Below are positions 8,701 through 18,246 of a stretch of 64,000 bases of DNA, piece after piece. The translations under genes were made by a program, and so were the position numbers. Numbering within the stretch: position 1 is the first letter of the stretch; the number at the start of each line of letters is the position of its first letter. Source of the DNA: an uncultured Paracoccaceae bacterium (lineage in GTDB: Bacteria; Pseudomonadota; Alphaproteobacteria; Rhodobacterales; Rhodobacteraceae); the NCBI GenBank assembly GCA_958439195.1, contig OY288160.1, positions 186,001 to 250,000 of the forward strand, written 5' to 3'. A model generated the notes under the pieces. It worked only from the letters and a program-made list of their open reading frames with translations, was not told the origin of the DNA and searched no databases.

Positions 8701-8823
8701 ATAGAAAGCCTTTGGGAACCCCGAACTTAGGCTGGCTACCGCACTTTTTCTAGAGTTTTGGCGTCATAGATCTCGCACAAGCACTCAGTTGCGCGGAACC
8801 AATACCATTTATGTCTACGCGGA

Positions 8824-9603
8824 TTAAGCCGCAAGCAGCGCCTCAATCCAAGGTTTGTCGCGGTGAGACCCAATCGCCGCCCGGAAAAACTCAGAATACT
8901 CGGCTTCCGGGGACAAATATTTCCGAAGCTCGCTAACTATCTCAGGTCTATCTCCGCCGAATCTTATGAGTAGGTCTATTCTGGCCCAGCTACTCCTCTT
9001 AAACTCAGGGGTTCCGAAAGCATTGAAGCCAAGCTGCTTTCTAGTAAAGTCTGCCCGAGCGTACTCCCAAGTTCCTTTTTCTGCATTTGGGAATACCTCG
9101 CCACTAATGGCGTGACCCAAGAGCTTGCAATCATCCGCGCAGCACGGGTCAAGGAGCCGAGGCTCTTCACTCTGCAGCAAGCCAGTCGGAACTGAACACC
9201 GTTGTGCTTCATCTTTGATCGGAAACTCATTGCGTTTTCCATAACTATCCTCCGGTCTATTACACCTTTGGCAGCTCAACCGCAAATTCCACCACTCGTA
9301 GGCAAGCCAATAGTACCCAGTATGCCCATCAAGCTCGGCACCATCGACCGTAATTCTCAGCTTTGGCCGAAAATGGTCAACATCAAAGGTCGCTCGAATG
9401 CTCTTTGCCTCACAATACCAGCACTTATCGTGGCTAAAAATTGAAAGCCAAACCTTGAGGACGGTCCAACTTTTTTTATCTCTAAGATATTTAGAACGCT
9501 GTGATTGATGCACGAGTGCCATCAGGCCACTGAACCGACCGGGATAGATCTTGATCCACCTTTTGGGAAGGTTGGGTGGCTGTGGGGAGAATATGTGCCG
9601 CAT
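8824..9603 (-). CDS. HNH endonuclease, PtuB-like (Septu / TIGR02646 type)
   Basis: Probable DNA nuclease partner of the ATPase encoded just before it. In the 259-residue protein a zinc-type HNH domain is clear: CWYC at 61-64, the catalytic DVDHFRPK at 74-81, and CQRC at 111-114, with a tryptophan-rich helix (YYWLAYEWWNLRLS) between them. This CxxC-DHFRPK-WWNL pattern is that of the PtuB/TIGR02646 group, nucleases of Septu and of retron Ec78. The start overlaps the ATPase stop (TAATG at 9601-9605), so translation is probably coupled. It is the last gene of the hsd operon-like run and the first gene inside the left att site. No reverse transcriptase is nearby, so this is not a retron. Confidence 0.8.
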   Translation of the reverse strand: MRHIFSPQPPNLPKRWIKIYPGRFSGLMALVHQSQRSKYLRDKKSWTVLKVWLSIFSHDKCWYCEAKSIRATFDVDHFRPKLRITVDGAELDGHTGYYWLAYEWWNLRLSCQRCNRPEDSYGKRNEFPIKDEAQRCSVPTGLLQSEEPRLLDPCCADDCKLLGHAISGEVFPNAEKGTWEYARADFTRKQLGFNAFGTPEFKRSSWARIDLLIRFGGDRPEIVSELRKYLSPEAEYSEFFRAAIGSHRDKPWIEALLAA

Positions 9604-11282
9604 TACGCTTGATGCTCGTCAGAAGAATTCAAAAGCCCCCTGATAAGTGCCTCAAGTGCCCGCTCCTTGTTCTCCGGTGTAACAATGGCTCCCGATGCCA
9701 CCTCATCCGATGCTAAGTCAAACCTAGCTCTCAAATATTCCTGCTCGAATCTATCACGGGCCGCAAAATTGAAATCAAGCTTGGAGAGTTTCTCGCGCAG
9801 ACTGGCCAATGAGTTACGCTCATCGTCAGTAAGCTCCTGAAGTGTAGATAGGCGGTGCAACTCGACCAAGTCTTTGTTGGTAGACGCATCCAAACTAGAC
9901 CCTAGACCAAACATATCACTGGTTACAATTCCCGAAAACCCCATACCTCTTGGGTCAATGGCAGGGTTTTCCGAATGAACTTTTCTAGCGCCGGGAGCCC
10001 GATACAATATCTGAACCTGCTCTTTGACAAGTTCAGCGATCGCTAGTGGGTTGTGAGTTGTCAACAAAATATGGCTACTTTGCGCAGCGTCATCTCCCTG
10101 TCTGGCGAAACGCTGTAGATAGGTCAAATAATCCACACACCAACGCGGGTTGAGGTGAGTGTCAGGCTCATCCAACAGAAACAGGCTTTCACTCTCAGAA
10201 GTGAATCGCAGTAGTCCCAACACGGTAAGGAGTTGCTGCTCACCTTCGCTGAGTTCTCGAAACGTTACGCTGCCATCATTCTTCTGCAAACGAATGCGTA
10301 TTCGCACTTCATCAATAAGTTGGGAAACATATGTACTTTCCAGGTCCCGAAAGAATTTCGCCGGCGATTGAGATCCAACAAGTTGCCGAAGCGCCTTTAC
10401 GTCTTTTACAAAAAGGTACTTAAACTCCAACTTCTTCGCGTTCCAAAGAGATGTGGCTACCTGGCGACTGATTTGGATCGGCGCCAGTGCAATATCGTAG
10501 AGTCTGCTCAGGTATTCTCGAACCACGCCACGCGCATACCAAAATCGAGAGTCCCCCTCCTTTGACTTCCATGGAGGCTGACGTAGGACGAAAAGAACAG
10601 ATTCGATTCCCTCATCAGGATCAATACCAAGGTGATCCAGCAAGAAGGCACGGACATCATCTGATTGTTGGATCAGAAACGCCAGTAGTACAAACTGGCT
10701 GTGAACTGGTAGAGCGTAGAACAGGCGTTTCAATCCTGGGTCTTTGCCGCTGCGCAATCGTTTGTCGAAGCGTTCCAAATATGGAAGAAAGACGTCATGC
10801 ATCCTTTGACTTTCGCCAGAGTAATAGCAGAAGACATAGCGAGGCAGATGCTTTGCATCGTCTTTCAGGAAAGCAGAAACGCTAATTCTTTTTCCGCGGC
10901 GGGCTGATACTTGAGGCTCGCCTTCAATGAACGGGGTAAGAGTTCCTACCCCATCTGCTTCATCTTGGGTGGCGGTGTGTATGATGAAGACCTCGTCCTT
11001 GCGATCTGGGTCGGCATCTACCTCAATATGGAGCGTATCTTTGCCACTTCCCATACGGTATCGTAAGACGAAGGCAAACGCGGGGGTTTTTTCCCCCATA
11101 ATGAAGTCCCGAAAAATGATTGCCAAAGCCTCAAGGACATTCGATTTACCTGTGCCGTTCCATCCGATAACCACTGTCACCCAATGCTCCTCATCGAAGT
11201 CTATCGTGACATCTTTGAGGTTCTTGAACTGATGCGACGGGCTATCTTTAGAACTGCCGATTGTTATTCTGTCCAAGCGCAT
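9603..11282 (-). CDS. Restriction-associated AAA/ABC-type ATPase, PtuA-like
   Basis: SMC/ABC-type ATPase that probably senses invading DNA or phage activity and controls the HNH nuclease next to it. The 559-residue protein has a Walker A GWNGTGKSN (40-48), an ABC signature LSEGEQQL (near 345), Walker B LFLLDEPDTHLNP (near 370) and an H-loop TTHNPLA (near 410). No TOPRIM domain follows, which argues against an OLD nuclease and for the PtuA type. It starts 7 bp after hsdS, so it probably belongs to the same transcript as the type I restriction system. AT-richer codon use than hsdRMS suggests a separate origin. Known relatives are annotated as restriction-system-associated ATPases. Confidence 0.8.
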   Translation of the reverse strand: MRLDRITIGSSKDSPSHQFKNLKDVTIDFDEEHWVTVVIGWNGTGKSNVLEALAIIFRDFIMGEKTPAFAFVLRYRMGSGKDTLHIEVDADPDRKDEVFIIHTATQDEADGVGTLTPFIEGEPQVSARRGKRISVSAFLKDDAKHLPRYVFCYYSGESQRMHDVFLPYLERFDKRLRSGKDPGLKRLFYALPVHSQFVLLAFLIQQSDDVRAFLLDHLGIDPDEGIESVLFVLRQPPWKSKEGDSRFWYARGVVREYLSRLYDIALAPIQISRQVATSLWNAKKLEFKYLFVKDVKALRQLVGSQSPAKFFRDLESTYVSQLIDEVRIRIRLQKNDGSVTFRELSEGEQQLLTVLGLLRFTSESESLFLLDEPDTHLNPRWCVDYLTYLQRFARQGDDAAQSSHILLTTHNPLAIAELVKEQVQILYRAPGARKVHSENPAIDPRGMGFSGIVTSDMFGLGSSLDASTNKDLVELHRLSTLQELTDDERNSLASLREKLSKLDFNFAARDRFEQEYLRARFDLASDEVASGAIVTPENKERALEALIRGLLNSSDEHQA

Positions 11283-11289
11283 CGGAGTA

Positions 11290-12903
11290 CTAGGCCTTGA
11301 GCTTCAGGTGATCAGATAGCTTCCTGCCTTGGTCGTCGGTTATTGACTTGACTTCGAGACGACCCGCCTTGTCCAGTATACGTAACTCCGAATACAGGTC
11401 TTCAATTGTGTTGGTATCCGCGTTTTCCGGCATTCCGCAGCGCTGAAATGCTTCTTGGGCAGGAAGCCAATCGGATGCTTCGCTCAAAACGTCTTCAAGA
11501 GTTCGCCGCATGGCAGCATGTTCCTTTCTTGCGAGCAGCTTACGTACCTGCTTCGCTTTCGGCACTATCTCGCGTGTGGCTTGGATGCGCTTGAGTAATG
11601 CGTCGGCCGGTTCGTCGATCGGATCTTGTGGGACAAGTTCGCCATGGAAGGCTTTGCCAAGGATGGCGGCATCGAGTTTGGGGATGAGTTTGGTGGCAGC
11701 TGTGTGGTCGGCTGACATACGTTCCAGCCAGGCGAAGGCGGAAGCGATGCGGCAAGTGATTTCAGTTTGTTCCTGAAGATGAAAGATCGGTATCTGGAGA
11801 TCGCCAAGTTCCTTGGCATTCACGTTATTAACGCCACTAGTTGAACGAGCGCCCTCCTCAATGACACGGCGAATTGCCGGTGCTTCAAGCATGAACGTTA
11901 GGAACTGAGGAGAGACGAGGTTCCGGTTGGGCCGAATGCGGATCAGGTAGCCCGCGTATGCCATCCCGACAGCCTCGCCTGAAACAAGGGCTGGGCGACC
12001 AACAAGGTCTACGCTTCCGTTTGACCGCACGACAAGGATATCACCGTCGCGAAGGGTGAGCTTTTCAATCTCTTTGCTGTCGAGTTCGGCGTACTTTAGA
12101 TCGTCCAGCCGGATCCGCCCGAATGCCACGTTCGGGATACGAAGCACCGCAATTCCCTTAGGCTCTTCGTAGCTCTTTTGCGCTGTCCCGTATCGTAGGC
12201 CGTCACTCAGCTTGGCGAGCGACATCGGTTTAGGATCGGGTAGGTTCCGTTCTACTCGCCAACCTGCCGTCAACTCACCCGAGAACGCGAGAGCGAGGAG
12301 GCGTTGTTTGTAGCGGGCAATGAGGGTGGGGATGCGGTCAAGGTGGGCACGGGCGCGGGCGGTGCGGGCATTCAACCCATCTACCTTTGCCACTAATCGT
12401 TCTTGTTCTGGTAGAGGAGGTACCGGTAGGCTTAGATTCTTGATCTTCCCGCCGGAAACTCGTTGCCGGGTGGTTCCACCAGCTTCGTTATGCAGAAGCG
12501 CGCGAACATAGGGACTATTAATCGTATGCATTAGCCAGCGTGGTCGTGCTCCAGCGAGGGCGTTATCTGGCCGCCAGACGAACACGTCAACTGCCGTTAC
12601 AGCTTCCTGGCCTATATCAGGGAAGATACACGCGCGGCCCAGTGGGTCGGGCATCCGAGCGATAAGGACATCACCTGGACGAAGAAAAGTACAATTGAGC
12701 CTTCGGGCCGCTTCCAAGTTCATGTAGCGATTTGACTTGTCTACGAAGTAGCCGTCCCCGATATCTGCCAGCTGGATCAGTCGAACTGAGCCAGAAGGGT
12801 CCTGGTCTTTACTTTCAACCCAATCCCCGTCGGTGACAACTCCGGTCTTCCCTGCCAACTCGAGAACAGTTGCCCGCGCCCATCCTCTTGGTAATTCGCT
12901 CAT
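11290..12903 (-). CDS. hsdS: Type I restriction-modification specificity subunit HsdS
   Basis: Gives sequence recognition to the methylase (HsdM2S) and the restriction complex (HsdR2M2S). The 537-residue protein holds two target-recognition domains (about 1-170 and 215-400), each followed by a conserved helical spacer: PLPEQERLVAKVDGLNARTARARAHLD after the first and LQEQTEITCRIASAFAWLERM after the second. A further 110 or so residues at the C-terminus (from about 430) look like an added helical or winged-helix domain and are longer than in classical HsdS. Its start overlaps the hsdM stop by 4 bases (ATGA), and the ATPase gene follows after 7 bp. The recognised DNA sequence cannot be predicted. 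Confidence 0.93.
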   Translation of the reverse strand: MSELPRGWARATVLELAGKTGVVTDGDWVESKDQDPSGSVRLIQLADIGDGYFVDKSNRYMNLEAARRLNCTFLRPGDVLIARMPDPLGRACIFPDIGQEAVTAVDVFVWRPDNALAGARPRWLMHTINSPYVRALLHNEAGGTTRQRVSGGKIKNLSLPVPPLPEQERLVAKVDGLNARTARARAHLDRIPTLIARYKQRLLALAFSGELTAGWRVERNLPDPKPMSLAKLSDGLRYGTAQKSYEEPKGIAVLRIPNVAFGRIRLDDLKYAELDSKEIEKLTLRDGDILVVRSNGSVDLVGRPALVSGEAVGMAYAGYLIRIRPNRNLVSPQFLTFMLEAPAIRRVIEEGARSTSGVNNVNAKELGDLQIPIFHLQEQTEITCRIASAFAWLERMSADHTAATKLIPKLDAAILGKAFHGELVPQDPIDEPADALLKRIQATREIVPKAKQVRKLLARKEHAAMRRTLEDVLSEASDWLPAQEAFQRCGMPENADTNTIEDLYSELRILDKAGRLEVKSITDDQGRKLSDHLKLKA

Positions 12904-14369
12904 TCTATGGCCTCAGCGGCTTCGGCTAGTTCATCAGAGACTGCTTCAATTTCCTCAAGCGCGGCGCGCAAGTGGCCCACGATGGCGGCTGCGATGTCGT
13001 CTGGCTCGGTCAGCCCCTCTTCGGCAACCTCGGTGTCATCACGCAGCCAAGTGATATCTAGGTTATCGTTGCGCTTGCCAATTTCAGCGCGGGTGAACAC
13101 CCGGAACCGCCCTCCTTCCCCCTCATCCACCCGCTTTACTGTGCCATGCGGATCGTCGCCATATGCCTCAATAAAGGGTTCAAAGTCGGCAGTGGTCAGC
13201 GTGCGGGTCTTGCCAAAGCTGGGCATCTGCGCACGCAGATCATAGAACCAAACAGCCTTGGTGGCTCCCACGCGATCCTCTGACTTCTTGGTCAGGAAAA
13301 TCACATTGGTCTTAACTCCCTGCGCATAGAAAATGCCTGTGGGCAGTCGCAGGATCGTGTGAAGGTCGCATAGGTCCATCAGCCAGTTGCGCAGATCGCG
13401 GCCCATGTTGTCTTCGAATAGAGTGTTGTCAGGCACGACAATGGCGGCCCTACCGCCCACCTTCAGTCCGCGGACAACATGCTCAACGAAGGGCAGCGGG
13501 CCTTTGGCGGCCACAGCAGTGATGACGAAGTCACTGCGTGAAACCCGCTCCGGGAACTTGTTGAAGGGTGGGTTGGTCAGGATCAGATCGGCCTTAGCGA
13601 ACTTCTCCGCGTCCGAGGTTAAAGCGTCGATGCAATCGATGGGCGTGTCGATACCATGTAGCAACAGGTTCATGGTGTTCAGCCGGTGGGTACCGGTGAT
13701 CAGCTCCGCGCCCTGATAGACGTTGTTGCGCTGGTTGTGGGCAACCTCCGGCGAAACACCGAACAGGTCATCCGTTTCGCGCATGATGGCGCGATGTGCA
13801 GCAATCAAAAAGCCACCCGTGCCGGCCGCAGGGTCCTGGATGATTTCACCGACCTTGGGTTTCATCAGGTGGATGATGGTTTCGATCAGAGGGCGCGGCG
13901 TGAAGTACTGACCTGCCTTCGACTTGCGCTCGGAAGTGGTCCTTTCGAGCAAGCCCTCGTACAGGTCACCCAGGCCGTCCTCTTCTGCGGCGTACCAGTC
14001 GACTGCGTCAATCGCGGTGATCAGCGAAGTCAGCGCAGTTGCTTTGGTGAGGGAGGTTTTCGCGTCGGTGTAGACTTGCTTGACCAGCGGGAAATCAAAC
14101 CGATCTGACGTGCCGAGTTGCAGAAGGAGTTCGCGATAGCGGATCAACCGCTGTTCGCCTTCCAACTTCTTAAGGGTATCCCAGCGGAACTCTGGTGGCA
14201 GACGTTCCTCCAGCTTGACCCCGTTGCGCTTCACCTCGGACAGCATCTTCAGGAGTAGGAGGTACGTGAGCTCGGTCACATACTCGTAGTAACTGACCCC
14301 ACCGCCCTGCAGGCTTTTCGAAGCGTTCCACAGCTTCTGGACGGTTTCTCTGGCGCGTTGTCCGTTCAT
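12900..14369 (-). CDS. hsdM: Type I restriction-modification DNA methyltransferase HsdM
   Basis: N6-adenine methyltransferase that marks host sites as self. The 489-residue protein has an N-terminal helical HsdM domain, the SAM-binding motif DPAAGTGGFLIAA (near 178) and the catalytic motif LTNPPF (near 266), preceded by the KAGQYFTPR element typical of this group. The frame is open to 14387, but I chose the ATG at 14369 because it overlaps the hsdR stop in TAATG, giving tight coupling; it then overlaps hsdS by ATGA. All three genes look intact, so the system is probably active. Confidence 0.95.
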   Translation of the reverse strand: MNGQRARETVQKLWNASKSLQGGGVSYYEYVTELTYLLLLKMLSEVKRNGVKLEERLPPEFRWDTLKKLEGEQRLIRYRELLLQLGTSDRFDFPLVKQVYTDAKTSLTKATALTSLITAIDAVDWYAAEEDGLGDLYEGLLERTTSERKSKAGQYFTPRPLIETIIHLMKPKVGEIIQDPAAGTGGFLIAAHRAIMRETDDLFGVSPEVAHNQRNNVYQGAELITGTHRLNTMNLLLHGIDTPIDCIDALTSDAEKFAKADLILTNPPFNKFPERVSRSDFVITAVAAKGPLPFVEHVVRGLKVGGRAAIVVPDNTLFEDNMGRDLRNWLMDLCDLHTILRLPTGIFYAQGVKTNVIFLTKKSEDRVGATKAVWFYDLRAQMPSFGKTRTLTTADFEPFIEAYGDDPHGTVKRVDEGEGGRFRVFTRAEIGKRNDNLDITWLRDDTEVAEEGLTEPDDIAAAIVGHLRAALEEIEAVSDELAEAAEAIE

Positions 14370-17300
14370 TACCCGGCTTCTTTCCAAATGTTTTCAGTGA
14401 TGTCGCGCATCACCTGTTCCAGCTCGCCATTAAACACCTTGTCGATACGTGACCAGCCGCCTTGGGAGGCGAAAGGCTCATCGTCGAAGGCCGCACGGTC
14501 GATGACGTCTTGTTTCTCGATCTGTTGCCCAATTCGTTCAATCCACTTCCGCTGAACATCCGTCCAAGCCCGCTTGCGCAGCAGGGCATCGACCGCGTGG
14601 CGGACGCGCAAGGAGTATGGCACCAAGGCGTCGCCCAGCGCTGCCTGACGAATGAAGCCGATGATGGATGCCGCGATGTCCTCGTTCTTGGCATCTGCCC
14701 AAGCGCGTTTGATCTTCACATCGGTGAAGCCTGCGGCGTCGAGCTCAAGGCGCAGCTGTCGCAGCTCTTCCCGGGTCAGCTCCTGGGGCCGCTGAACGAC
14801 GATCTTCAGTGCAGCGATCGTGTTGACGTTGGCCCGCACGAATTGGGCGAAGGCGTCAAGGAAGTCCTCCGGCTTGGTCCCTGTGCCGTAGCCGCGCGTT
14901 ACGGTAGTAACCTGATCGTCGTGCTCTGAAATCGGCACATAGCGCGGTGTGCCGTCTTCGGTAGTCCAATCCAAGATGGCGCCAAGACCGGGGTGGGCGG
15001 CCAACCAGGCACTAAGGCCAGTTGGTTCGCCGTTGATGAAGCGTTGAAGGCTCGCTTCCGGGGTTTCGCCTGCCTCTTTTTCGTAGCGGGCGCGGGCTTC
15101 GACCGGCAGCTTGGCCAGGCGACGGCGAAGGCGCACGATGATCTGCTCCCGGACACGCGCCTTGTGCGCATCATCGGCAGGACCCGCCATCTCAGCGAAG
15201 AGCTTTTCCAGGGTGAAGGTGGGATCGGCCGCTACTGGCCGCATGTCGGTTAGGTTTTGCAGATGGGCATACAGATCGACTGCATCGAAGATGCGGAATG
15301 CTGATTTCCCAATCTCGGGACACAAGCGCGTCGCGCGCCCCAACATCTGTTCGTATAGGATCCTGCTGTTCACCCGCCGCATGAACACAAGGTTCGTGAT
15401 GCGCGGCACGTCGATGCCGGTGGTTAACAGGTCGACGGTAACAGCAATCTTGGGCAGGGGGTCGTTGCGGTAAGACAGGATGAGCTTACCGACCTGATCA
15501 ACCTTTCCGGTGATCTTGCGAATGGTGTCGTCAGGAAGGGGACCATAAGCCTCGCGGAAAGCAATGCGCAGCTCGTTCACCAAAATGTCCGCATGCGCAT
15601 CCGATACGGCAAAGACCAATGTTTTGTCGGCTTCGCCAGGGTCGATGTATTTTGTCAATTCCTGCGCAATGACCCGGTTAAACGGGACTGTGATGACACT
15701 TTTGTTGAACTGCTCGACTTCGAAATCAACGTCGTCGGGCAAGGTGGCGCGTTCAACCTCACCGCTGGCAACATGAACAACGTCGACCTCGTCGTCCCGA
15801 TGGAAATGGATGCCCTGCTCTGACAGTAGGGTGCCAATGCGGATAGGAGGTTCATGGTCAACAAGATAGTCGTCGATCACCGCTTCTCGATAGGAATAGG
15901 TGAAGACGGGCAACCCGAAGATGTCTGTCGTATGCAGGGCTGGCGTAGCCGTCAGGCCGATCTTGACCGCATCGAAGTGCTCTAGGACGCGCCGGTACTT
16001 TGATATGTAGTCTTCCTGATTGCGGAAGGCCAAATCCCCTTCGGACATCTCGCGATCAAGCAAGTAACCACGGTGGCACTCATCGACGACCATCAGGTCA
16101 TACTGATCGATCGGCGGGGCATCTTCGGCACTTTCCGAGTACAGCACGCGCCGCACCAGGCCTTGAATGGTACAGATATGTATGCGGGTATCCTCGTCCG
16201 GTCTGACATCATCCAGGCCTTTCAGCCCGAAGATGTCCGCAAAGGTTTTCCCGCTGATGACCTTGGTTGTCGAAAACTCACGGGCGGTCTGCTCGCCCAG
16301 CGCGCTGCGGTCCACAACGAAACAGACCCGCCGAAAGCGCCGCGCGGCGATGAGACGGTACAGCATGGCAATTGCGAGCTTCGTCTTGCCGGTTCCCGTC
16401 GCCATAGCCACCAGCATAGAGCGCCGGTTTTCGCGTAGGGTCGCTTCAACGGCCTGAATTGCGCGCTGCTGATAGGGACGAAGCGGGAAACCGAAGTCAA
16501 ATGGCTGGTTGGCCATTGCCTTATGCGCGGCGTCGCGGTCGACGGTCAGGCGCTCCAATAGACCTTGTGGCGTGGGCCAGCCTGCCAGCACTTCGGCCGG
16601 GTTGTTCGGATCGCGCAAGTCGCGCCGCCATATCCCAGAAAGGGTTTCTACCTGGCGAAGGTAAGGGCGGCCATTCGTAGAGAACGCGAAAGGCGCTTGA
16701 TGTACGCCCCAAGGGGCGCCTTCCGCCCTCTCTGCCTCAACAAACCTGAAGCCGGCCGCATAGCGTTCAGCCTGGCGCAGCACGTCCATGACGTTCCGGT
16801 TCTTGCGCTTCGCCTCGACCGTGCCAACCAACGTCAGTCCACAAAACAACGCGTAGTCGGCCGGGCCGCTGTCGGTGGGCCATTCCGCAATCGCGCGGTT
16901 TCTGCCCTTGATCGGTCGCGCACCGGAAGCAAACCGAAGGGTTCGGGTGTCAGCTTCCCAGCCCGCGTCCCGCAGCTGCTGGTCGATCAGAGTGCGTGTC
17001 TCGGCTTCGTCGAGATTGATTTTTTCGGCGGCCGATCGTGCCAGTTCAAGGCGAGTGTTCCGGGTGGCGGCAGCTTCGGGTACTGTGGCCTCCGCGAATT
17101 GCCGCAGACGCTCCGCCAAAGATGCCTTGTCCCGTTCGGCCTCCTCGGCCAGCTTTTCCCAGACCTCGCGTTCTTCACGTTCTCTAGCCGCCCGTTCCTC
17201 TGCCGTCTGGTGTTGCTTCGTCACCTCGTCAGCGTTTGCACGTGCACGCTCGGCTTCCGATAGGGCCGCTGCGAGGGAGGAACGTAGGGCATCAAGTTCT

Positions 17301-17749
17301 TCGCGCAATCCAGCTTCGGCGAGGTGCGGGGCTGCGGGCGGCACGAAGGGGCCGAGCTTCAGCGCCGCATCGTGAAAGGTCCGCACGTACCATGCCGCAA
17401 GCTGGCGCGCGAGCTTGAGTGCATGAAGTGCATCACCGTACCCGTCCATGCCATCGTGCGCCGCTTGGTTGCCGACAACGCGCAAGCCATGGAAAAGGTC
17501 ACCCACTTCCCGCGGCAGCGAACATTCAAAGCGCAGGCGACGCAGCACATCGGAAAACCCGTCGGCGGGAGTGACGGTCAGGCCAAAGCGTCCCGCTGCC
17601 AGCTTGGCGGCCAGCTCGGCCAACTGTCGAAGCTTGATTAGGCAGGTGTTGGGATCGTCGCGGAAGTACTTCTCGGCGAGCATGCCGAGCCGGTAAAGCT
17701 GCCCATCGTGGGCTTCGACAAAATGAAAATTTGAATCAATTGCGGGCAT
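14369..17749 (-). CDS. hsdR: Type I restriction endonuclease subunit HsdR
   Basis: Motor and nuclease subunit: translocates DNA with ATP and cuts unmodified DNA away from the recognition site. In the 1126-residue protein a DUF4145-like N-terminal domain (about 1-120) is followed by a long coiled coil rich in Glu, Arg and Ala (about 130-225), the HsdR nuclease domain (with EAKRKNR carrying the E-x-K motif), the SF2 motor with MATGTGKTKLA (near 450) and DECHRGY (near 555), and an EcoEI-type C-terminal domain. The start is put at 17749, 5 bases after GGGAG; an upstream ATG at 17773 is in frame but less well placed. It is the first gene of the restriction run. Confidence 0.94.
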   Translation of the reverse strand: MPAIDSNFHFVEAHDGQLYRLGMLAEKYFRDDPNTCLIKLRQLAELAAKLAAGRFGLTVTPADGFSDVLRRLRFECSLPREVGDLFHGLRVVGNQAAHDGMDGYGDALHALKLARQLAAWYVRTFHDAALKLGPFVPPAAPHLAEAGLREELDALRSSLAAALSEAERARANADEVTKQHQTAEERAAREREEREVWEKLAEEAERDKASLAERLRQFAEATVPEAAATRNTRLELARSAAEKINLDEAETRTLIDQQLRDAGWEADTRTLRFASGARPIKGRNRAIAEWPTDSGPADYALFCGLTLVGTVEAKRKNRNVMDVLRQAERYAAGFRFVEAERAEGAPWGVHQAPFAFSTNGRPYLRQVETLSGIWRRDLRDPNNPAEVLAGWPTPQGLLERLTVDRDAAHKAMANQPFDFGFPLRPYQQRAIQAVEATLRENRRSMLVAMATGTGKTKLAIAMLYRLIAARRFRRVCFVVDRSALGEQTAREFSTTKVISGKTFADIFGLKGLDDVRPDEDTRIHICTIQGLVRRVLYSESAEDAPPIDQYDLMVVDECHRGYLLDREMSEGDLAFRNQEDYISKYRRVLEHFDAVKIGLTATPALHTTDIFGLPVFTYSYREAVIDDYLVDHEPPIRIGTLLSEQGIHFHRDDEVDVVHVASGEVERATLPDDVDFEVEQFNKSVITVPFNRVIAQELTKYIDPGEADKTLVFAVSDAHADILVNELRIAFREAYGPLPDDTIRKITGKVDQVGKLILSYRNDPLPKIAVTVDLLTTGIDVPRITNLVFMRRVNSRILYEQMLGRATRLCPEIGKSAFRIFDAVDLYAHLQNLTDMRPVAADPTFTLEKLFAEMAGPADDAHKARVREQIIVRLRRRLAKLPVEARARYEKEAGETPEASLQRFINGEPTGLSAWLAAHPGLGAILDWTTEDGTPRYVPISEHDDQVTTVTRGYGTGTKPEDFLDAFAQFVRANVNTIAALKIVVQRPQELTREELRQLRLELDAAGFTDVKIKRAWADAKNEDIAASIIGFIRQAALGDALVPYSLRVRHAVDALLRKRAWTDVQRKWIERIGQQIEKQDVIDRAAFDDEPFASQGGWSRIDKVFNGELEQVMRDITENIWKEAG

Positions 17750-18246
17750 ACGACTCCCGATGCACGGTACCACTGACGGCTGCCACTCGACCGGCCTGAA
17801 CTTTATGAACGGCGATGGTGCAAACCACGATGGTTAAACCCTCAAGACGAACGGGAAAACTTGGGCTGATCTAGCCCAGCCTTGCCGAAGGTTAGGCGGA
17901 CCGCCGCGTCATTTCAATCATTGCGTTTGTCGTTGCACCCTTTCCGGTATACCCGTTACGGGTCCCTTCTTGCTTGGGCGACCCACTAACTGAGTTGCCT
18001 GTCTGGCGCCATCAACGGTCCGTACAGGCGATCCGCCGGCTAACCTAGCGGGGTTGGTGCGCGCGAAGGTCAGCACCCATCCTGCGGCGGCCCTGCCGCG
18101 CACCGCAGCCACGCCGGGTTTAACCGTTTGGCAGGGCTATTGCGGCCAAGTGTGTTTGCCGCAGCCGTAGCAAACCCTGTATACCCCCAAAACCAGTGGG
18201 GCCGGCAAACGCCGACCCCACCGTTATCTTCAGCAGCCCCTGGCTA
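17750..18246. other. Gene-free stretch upstream of hsdR
   Basis: About 500 bp without a supported protein gene. The left part must hold the promoter of hsdR; the right part holds the terminator hairpin of the primase gene. GC-rich imperfect repeats are present but no feature stands out. Confidence 0.5.
18196..18221 (-). terminator. Terminator-like hairpin after the prim-pol gene
   Basis: An 11-bp stem with one wobble pair (GTGGGG.CGGC arms) around a 4-base loop, 26 bp past the stop at 18247. On the minus strand it continues TGGTTTTGGG, so the T tract is short. Confidence 0.5.

Noticed and set aside
8824-11282. Retron Ec78-type system
   Set aside because: The ATPase and HNH genes resemble the PtuAB effectors, but there is no reverse transcriptase gene and no msr/msd-like region next to them.
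17918-18112. Short minus-strand frame between hsdR and the primase gene
   Set aside because: No ribosome-binding site, no recognisable motif and Arg/Pro-rich chance composition.
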